From contig CALBKM010000030.1 in the NCBI GenBank assembly GCA_937895705.1, positions 62,001 to 126,000 of the forward strand: 64,000 nucleotides of DNA, given 5' to 3'. Positions 59,732-64,000 of this stretch are shown here, piece by piece. The notes under the pieces are model-generated. The model ran no database searches. It was not told the DNA's origin and saw only the letters and a list, made by a program, of their open reading frames with translations. This DNA comes from an uncultured Clostridia bacterium. GTDB taxonomy: Bacteria; Bacillota; Clostridia; Lachnospirales; Lachnospiraceae. Each line of letters starts with the position of its first letter. Position 1 is the stretch's first letter. Both the position numbers and the translations under genes were made by a program.

Positions 59732-61783
59732 ATGAGAAGAATCGTTAAATTAAAAGGAGCGATGCGGCTGTATCTGAACTGGCCGATTTTTTTGACAATC
59801 CTTTTGATTTGCATGAATTTGAGTATATTGACAATAAATAAGACGGCAGCGGGCCTGATGGCTATTTTCGTAGTGTTTTATGCGGTGATTGCTTTTTTGC
59901 TTTACTTTGTAAAGAAGCCGTTAATCGTAAATGAACTGGTGCGTTTTGCAGCCGGTTACAGCCAGGTACAGCGGAGATTGTTGAAGGAACTGGCAATTCC
60001 GTATGCCGTGATGGATACGGAGGGAACGATTCTTTGGGCAAATGATGAATTTATGGATTTGGCGGAGATGTCTCCGAAAGCCAAAAATATCAAGAGTATT
60101 ATCCCGGAGATTACTGCAGATGTATTGCCGAGTGTAGAGAATGATGTGAGCCTGCATGTAGGAATCGGGGAGAAAAATTTTGAAGTATGTCTCAGGGTCG
60201 TAAATACCCCGAGTTTTGATGAAGATATTCTTTGGCAGGAAATGCAGAAACATGCTAATGAACTGATTGCACTCTACTTATATGATGAGACAGAAATTGT
60301 TGCATTACAGAAGGAAAATGAAGACCAGAGACTGATTACCGGTCTGTTGTATATCGATAATTATGAGGAAGCATTCGAAAATATCGATGAAGTTCGCAGG
60401 TCGTTGCTGACCGCTTTGGTGGACCGAAAGATTAACAAGTATATGGTAAGTATTGATGCCATTATCAAAAAGCTGGAGAAGGACAAGTACATTTTTGTGT
60501 TCCAGCACAAATATCTGGCACAGCTGGAAGCCAATAAGTTTTCTCTTTTAGAGGAAGTTCGCGGCTCCAGCATCGGTAACGATGCCCCGGTGGTAACCAT
60601 CAGTATGGGACTGGGTGTAAATGCGGATTCGTATCTGGCCGGTTACGAAATGGCTCGAGGTGCGATTGATCTTGCATTGGGACGAGGCGGAGACCAGGCG
60701 GTAGTGAAAGACGGAAATAAGATTTCCTATTACGGCGGCACGGCGGTTCAAGTGGAAAAGACGACTCGTGTAAAGGCACGCGTAAAAGCACATGCCCTGA
60801 AGGAATTTATGGAGGGCAAGGACCGCATTGTGGTTATGGGACATTCCATCGGGGATATTGATTCCTTGGGCTCTGCTATCGGAGTATATCGTATTGCGAA
60901 AACATTAAACAAGAAAGCACATATTGTTATAAATGAGGTAACAAGCTCCATCCGCCCGATGCTTATGAAGTTTCAGGGGAATTCTGACTATGAAGAGGAT
61001 ATGTTTATCGACAGCGTACGAGCACAGGAAATCGTGAATAACAACACGCTTTTGGTTGTGGTGGATGTAAATCGTCCGAATTATACCGAATGCGAAGCGT
61101 TGCTTTCCATGACCCGTACGATTGTGATTTTGGATCATCACAGGCAGACCGGGGAGGCTATTCCGAATGCGGTTCTTTCCTATATCGAGCCGTATGCTTC
61201 TTCCGCTTGCGAGATGGTCGCGGAGATTTTGCAGTATATCGGCGACGGTTTGAAATTAAGGCCGTTAGAGGCGGACGCCATGTATGCGGGAATGATGATC
61301 GATACCAACAATTTCCTGACCAAAACCGGTGTGCGCACTTTCGAAGCAGCTGCATATTTGCGCAGAAACGGTGCTGATGTAACCAGAATCCGGAAAATGT
61401 TCCGTACGGACATGCCGGAGTATTATGCAAAAGCCAAGTGTGTGGCTGCGGCGGAGATTTTTGAAAGTAAGTTTGCGTTTTCCGTGTTGACCGGTGACGG
61501 TGTGGATAGTCCGACCGTTGTGGCGGCTCAGGCAGCAAATGAACTGTTAAATATTAACGGAGTAATCGCATCGTTTGTATTTACGTTGTTTAACGGAAAG
61601 GTATATATCAGTGCCCGTTCCATTGATGAACTGAACGTACAGGTGGTAATGGAGAAACTGGGCGGTGGAGGTCATATGAGTGTCGCGGGTGCGCAATTCG
61701 ATGATTGTGACGTGCCTACAGCAGTAGAGCGTGTGAGGGCGGTTTTGCGTCAAATGATTACAGAAGGTGAGATAAAATTATAA
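59732..61783 (+). CDS. gdpP: Cyclic di-AMP phosphodiesterase GdpP
   Basis: A 683-residue membrane protein. Two N-terminal helices (WPIFLTILLICMNLSIL and GLMAIFVVFYAVIAFLLYF) are followed by a PAS-like domain, a degenerate GGDEF domain and the DHH/DHHA1 phosphodiesterase. DHH motifs are H371-D375-D377 in GHSIGDIDSLGSA, DHHR at 468-471, and GGGGHMSVAG near the C terminus. It hydrolyses cyclic di-AMP. Start ATG 59732, with GAGGGAG upstream. It is followed by rplI and dnaB, the order common in Firmicutes. Confidence 0.95.
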   Translation: MRRIVKLKGAMRLYLNWPIFLTILLICMNLSILTINKTAAGLMAIFVVFYAVIAFLLYFVKKPLIVNELVRFAAGYSQVQRRLLKELAIPYAVMDTEGTILWANDEFMDLAEMSPKAKNIKSIIPEITADVLPSVENDVSLHVGIGEKNFEVCLRVVNTPSFDEDILWQEMQKHANELIALYLYDETEIVALQKENEDQRLITGLLYIDNYEEAFENIDEVRRSLLTALVDRKINKYMVSIDAIIKKLEKDKYIFVFQHKYLAQLEANKFSLLEEVRGSSIGNDAPVVTISMGLGVNADSYLAGYEMARGAIDLALGRGGDQAVVKDGNKISYYGGTAVQVEKTTRVKARVKAHALKEFMEGKDRIVVMGHSIGDIDSLGSAIGVYRIAKTLNKKAHIVINEVTSSIRPMLMKFQGNSDYEEDMFIDSVRAQEIVNNNTLLVVVDVNRPNYTECEALLSMTRTIVILDHHRQTGEAIPNAVLSYIEPYASSACEMVAEILQYIGDGLKLRPLEADAMYAGMMIDTNNFLTKTGVRTFEAAAYLRRNGADVTRIRKMFRTDMPEYYAKAKCVAAAEIFESKFAFSVLTGDGVDSPTVVAAQAANELLNINGVIASFVFTLFNGKVYISARSIDELNVQVVMEKLGGGGHMSVAGAQFDDCDVPTAVERVRAVLRQMITEGEIKL

Positions 61784-61801
61784 CAGAAAGGAAAAAAGAC
61801 T

Positions 61802-62248
61802 ATGGAAGTGATTTTATTACAGGATGTAAAGAGCCTTGGAAAAAAGGGAGAGGTTGTAAAGGTAAGCGACGGTTATGCGAGAAACTTTATTTTGCCGAAG
61901 AAGCTCGGCGTGGAGAAGACCGCGAAAACCATGAATGATTTAAAGTTACAGAAGGCTGCGGAAGAAAAGCACAGACAGGAAGTATTGGCAGAGGCAAAGG
62001 CGTTGGGTGAGCAGATTAAAAAGCAGAGTGTAACGCTTAAAATTAAGTCGGGAGAAGGAGGAAGAACTTTCGGGTCCGTGTCCACCAAGGAAATTGCCGT
62101 AGCGATGAAGGAACAGTTAAAGCTGGATGTGGATAAGAAGAAGCTGGTTCTTCCGGAGCCGATTCGCACGCTCGGAACAACAATTGTTCCGGTAAGACTC
62201 CATCCGGAAGTAACAACGGAGCTTACGGTAAAAGTGGTAGAGGCATAA
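61802..62248 (+). CDS. rplI: 50S ribosomal protein L9
   Basis: A 148-residue L9. The N-terminal domain has the signature MEVILLQDVKSLGKKGEVV and GYARNFILPKKLG, then the long connecting helix (residues about 42-75) and the C-terminal RNA-binding domain. Full length. RBS GAAAGGA. Located between gdpP and dnaB. Confidence 0.98.
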   Translation: MEVILLQDVKSLGKKGEVVKVSDGYARNFILPKKLGVEKTAKTMNDLKLQKAAEEKHRQEVLAEAKALGEQIKKQSVTLKIKSGEGGRTFGSVSTKEIAVAMKEQLKLDVDKKKLVLPEPIRTLGTTIVPVRLHPEVTTELTVKVVEA

Positions 62249-62282
62249 GATTCGGCAAGTGATACAATGAAAGGGTATTTCA

Positions 62283-63623
62283 ATGGATGAAGCACTGATA
62301 AAAAGGGTAATGCCTCACAGTACGGAGGCAGAGCAGTCGGTTATCGGTTCCATGCTGCTTGACCGTGAAGCGATTATGACGGTTGCGGAGATGCTGACCC
62401 GCGATGATTTCTATAATCCGATGTACGGTCTCTTGTTTGAAATAATTACAGAGTTGTTTAATGAAGGAAAGCCTGCGGACATCCTTACGGTGCAAAATCG
62501 GTTAAAGGAAAAGGATGCCCCGCCGGAGGCGTATGAGCTAAAGTATTTTAATGAATTGATCGGTTCGGTGCCGACCTCTGCCAATGTGCGGTTTTATGCC
62601 GAAATCGTGAAGAATGAGGCAATCAAACGCAGGACAATTAAGGTAACCGAGGCAATTGCCAATGATTGTTATCTCGGGAAAAAGGATACCGATGAGATTT
62701 TGGCGGATACGGAAAAGCAGGTGTTTGAACTGGTACAACGCCGGGGCGGCGGAGATACCGAGGATATTCGCAGTATCGTCTTGAAAACAATTGAAAACAT
62801 TGAGAATGCAGCAAAGAATCGCGGCGCGGTAACCGGTATAGCTACGGGGTTTTATGATTTGGATTATAAGACCGCCGGTCTGCAACGTTCGGATTTGATT
62901 CTTGTGGCTGCACGACCGTCCATGGGAAAAACGGCATTTGTATTGAATATCGCGGAGTTTGTTGCACTTAAGAGTAAGATTCCTACCGCTATATTTAGTT
63001 TGGAAATGTCCCGGACTCAGTTGGTAAACCGTATTCTTGCCATGAATTCCAAGGTGGATTCCCAAACCATGCGTACGGGAGATTTGAAAGATGAGGACTG
63101 GGCGAAACTGATGGAAAGTGCAAGACTTACCGGTGAGTCGCCTCTTATGATTGACGATACGCCGGGGATTTCCATTCAGGAATTACGGTCCAAGTGCAGG
63201 AAGTTTAAACTGGAAAAGGATTTGGGGCTTGTAATTATCGACTACTTACAGTTGATGTCGGGCGGTAAAAAGTCTGAGTCCAGACAACAGGAAATCTCAG
63301 AGATTTCCCGTTCCTTAAAAGCTCTGGCCAGAGAGATTAATTGTCCGGTAATCGCATTGTCCCAGTTATCCCGTGCGGTAGAGTCCCGTGACGATAAGCG
63401 TCCGATGCTTTCGGATCTTCGAGAATCCGGAGCAATTGAGCAGGACGCAGACGTTGTAATGTTCATCTACCGTGATGAATACTATACAAAGGAAAAGTGC
63501 GAGGAACCGGGTGTATCGGAGATTATTATCGGTAAGCAAAGAAACGGCCCGACCGGTACCGTAAAGCTGGCTTGGCTCGGTAATTATACAAAGTTTGCGA
63601 ATTTAGATAACCGGAAACAATAG
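62283..63623 (+). CDS. dnaB: Replicative DNA helicase
   Basis: A 446-residue DnaB. The N-terminal domain has PHSTEAEQSVIGSMLL, then a linker helix and the RecA-like ATPase with Walker A ARPSMGKTAF, Walker B LGLVIIDYLQLM, the SQLSRAVE motif, the arginine finger region DLRESGAIEQDAD and KQRNGPTG. Full length, no intein. A terminator follows. Confidence 0.98.
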   Translation: MDEALIKRVMPHSTEAEQSVIGSMLLDREAIMTVAEMLTRDDFYNPMYGLLFEIITELFNEGKPADILTVQNRLKEKDAPPEAYELKYFNELIGSVPTSANVRFYAEIVKNEAIKRRTIKVTEAIANDCYLGKKDTDEILADTEKQVFELVQRRGGGDTEDIRSIVLKTIENIENAAKNRGAVTGIATGFYDLDYKTAGLQRSDLILVAARPSMGKTAFVLNIAEFVALKSKIPTAIFSLEMSRTQLVNRILAMNSKVDSQTMRTGDLKDEDWAKLMESARLTGESPLMIDDTPGISIQELRSKCRKFKLEKDLGLVIIDYLQLMSGGKKSESRQQEISEISRSLKALAREINCPVIALSQLSRAVESRDDKRPMLSDLRESGAIEQDADVVMFIYRDEYYTKEKCEEPGVSEIIIGKQRNGPTGTVKLAWLGNYTKFANLDNRKQ

Positions 63624-63695
63624 TTGCTGCGGCACGGTGAAATTGTTTTTTGTCGGGAAAAAGAAAAAAATGTCGGGTGGTTTTGTAAAAAAATG

Positions 63696-63727
63696 GGAAT
63701 GAATGCTTGCGCATTCGTTCCTTTTTT
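63696..63727 (+). terminator. Terminator of the gdpP-rplI-dnaB operon
   Basis: GGAAtGAATGC (63696-63706) pairs with GCATTCgTTCC (63711-63721) around a TTGC loop, followed by TTTTTT. Confidence 0.85.
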
Positions 63728-63736
63728 CGTTATACT
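63707..63736 (+). promoter_or_regulatory. Promoter overlapping the dnaB terminator
   Basis: TTGCGC (63707-63712), which starts in the terminator loop, an 18-nt spacer, then TATACT (63731-63736). Only the -10 box is strong. Confidence 0.5.
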
Positions 63737-63805
63737 GTCAACGACGGACAAACCGTATATGAAAAAGGTACATAGACAGTGCCGGGATTTTAAGGGGGCA
63801 GGATA

Positions 63806-64000
63806 ATGGAAAAAATATATCAGGTATCGGAAGCGGCAGAAGCGTTGGAAACGGAAGTTTATACATTGCGTTATTGGGAAAACCAACTGGGTTTAGAGGT
63901 TCCCCGTAATGCTTCGGGCCATCGGTATTATGAAGAAACACAGATTACGTTGTTTCGTAATGTGAAACGTTTGAAGGATGCGGGTTTCGGTCTTCGTCAG
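63806..64000 (+). CDS. MerR family regulator (partial, runs off the window)
   Basis: The first 65 residues of a MerR-type winged helix: YQVSEAAEALETEVYTLRYW, then LGLEVPRNASGHRYYEE and LFRNVKRLKDAGFGLRQ. The VYTLRYWENQLGL pattern fits the helix-turn-helix type found in small Clostridia MerR-like proteins. RBS GGGGGCAGG upstream. The rest lies beyond the right edge. Confidence 0.85.
   Translation, partial: MEKIYQVSEAAEALETEVYTLRYWENQLGLEVPRNASGHRYYEETQITLFRNVKRLKDAGFGLRQ

Noticed and set aside
1..64000. tRNA, rRNA, CRISPR arrays, transposases and integrases
   Set aside because: No cloverleaf with a GGTTCGAATCC-like arm, no regular spaced repeats, and no transposase or recombinase motif was seen in any frame.

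Overview
The window reads as a chromosome segment of an anaerobic Clostridia bacterium, most likely Lachnospiraceae. The clues are strong purine-rich ribosome binding sites, TTGACA/TATAAT promoters with 17-nt spacers, the blocks tgt-yajC and gdpP-rplI-dnaB, two aldo/keto reductases with ferredoxin-like tails, a BlaI/BlaR1-type pair, several ECF sigma factors and Firmicutes-type LexA boxes. No rRNA, tRNA, CRISPR array or intact insertion sequence was seen.

Layout. 1-4.4 kb: a response regulator with a GGDEF domain, a Nudix hydrolase, a GNAT acetyltransferase, a RelE/ParE-type toxin-antitoxin pair and two decayed gene fragments. 4.6-7.2 kb: a CofE-like ligase followed by a GMP synthase whose glutaminase domain is cut down and lacks its catalytic motif. 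7.2-8.5 kb: an AT-rich stretch with one small membrane protein, long hairpins and a three-copy structured repeat. 8.5-17.3 kb: an unrecognised 723-residue protein, a small-molecule kinase, an alpha/beta hydrolase, a MerR regulator with a MerR-type promoter, a candidate small RNA, and two AraC regulators fused to unusual C-terminal domains (a C39-peptidase-like domain and an aminoglycoside-phosphotransferase-like kinase). 17.4-20.7 kb: an operon of a ceramidase-like hydrolase, a small protein and two esterases. 20.9-26.5 kb: a chemoreceptor without a real ectodomain, then an AraC regulator divergent from two Gfo/Idh/MocA dehydrogenases and a sugar isomerase.

26.5-31.1 kb: TraX-like protein, small hydrolase, homocysteine methyltransferase, and an AT-rich gene with a C-terminal HEPN RNase motif that resembles ApeA-type anti-phage proteins. 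31.2-38.6 kb: three successive ECF sigma factor modules, each with a membrane-anchored partner; two partners share a recently duplicated Ig-like domain. 38.8-43.6 kb: a GGDEF/EAL protein, then a BlaI/BlaR1-type operon with two visible operator dyads. 43.7-50.2 kb: two paralogous Fe-S aldo/keto reductases, a GNAT, argC, and a glycoside hydrolase 9 without signal peptide. 50.3-53.3 kb: Cu/Zn superoxide dismutase divergent from a radical-SAM/DUF4130 DNA repair pair whose promoter holds two near-consensus LexA boxes. 53.3-64 kb: YitT-like protein, a Rieske oxidoreductase, a protein with a FliM-like N-terminal motif, an HPr-like protein lacking the active-site histidine, tgt, yajC, a PHP phosphoesterase, and the conserved gdpP-rplI-dnaB block, ending in a truncated MerR gene.

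The most interesting leads are the HEPN defence candidate, the SOS-controlled radical-SAM pair, the glutaminase-less GMP synthase, the two fused AraC regulators with the small RNA beside them, and the 8.3-8.5 kb repeat. Functions come from motif recognition by eye; no database search was run.
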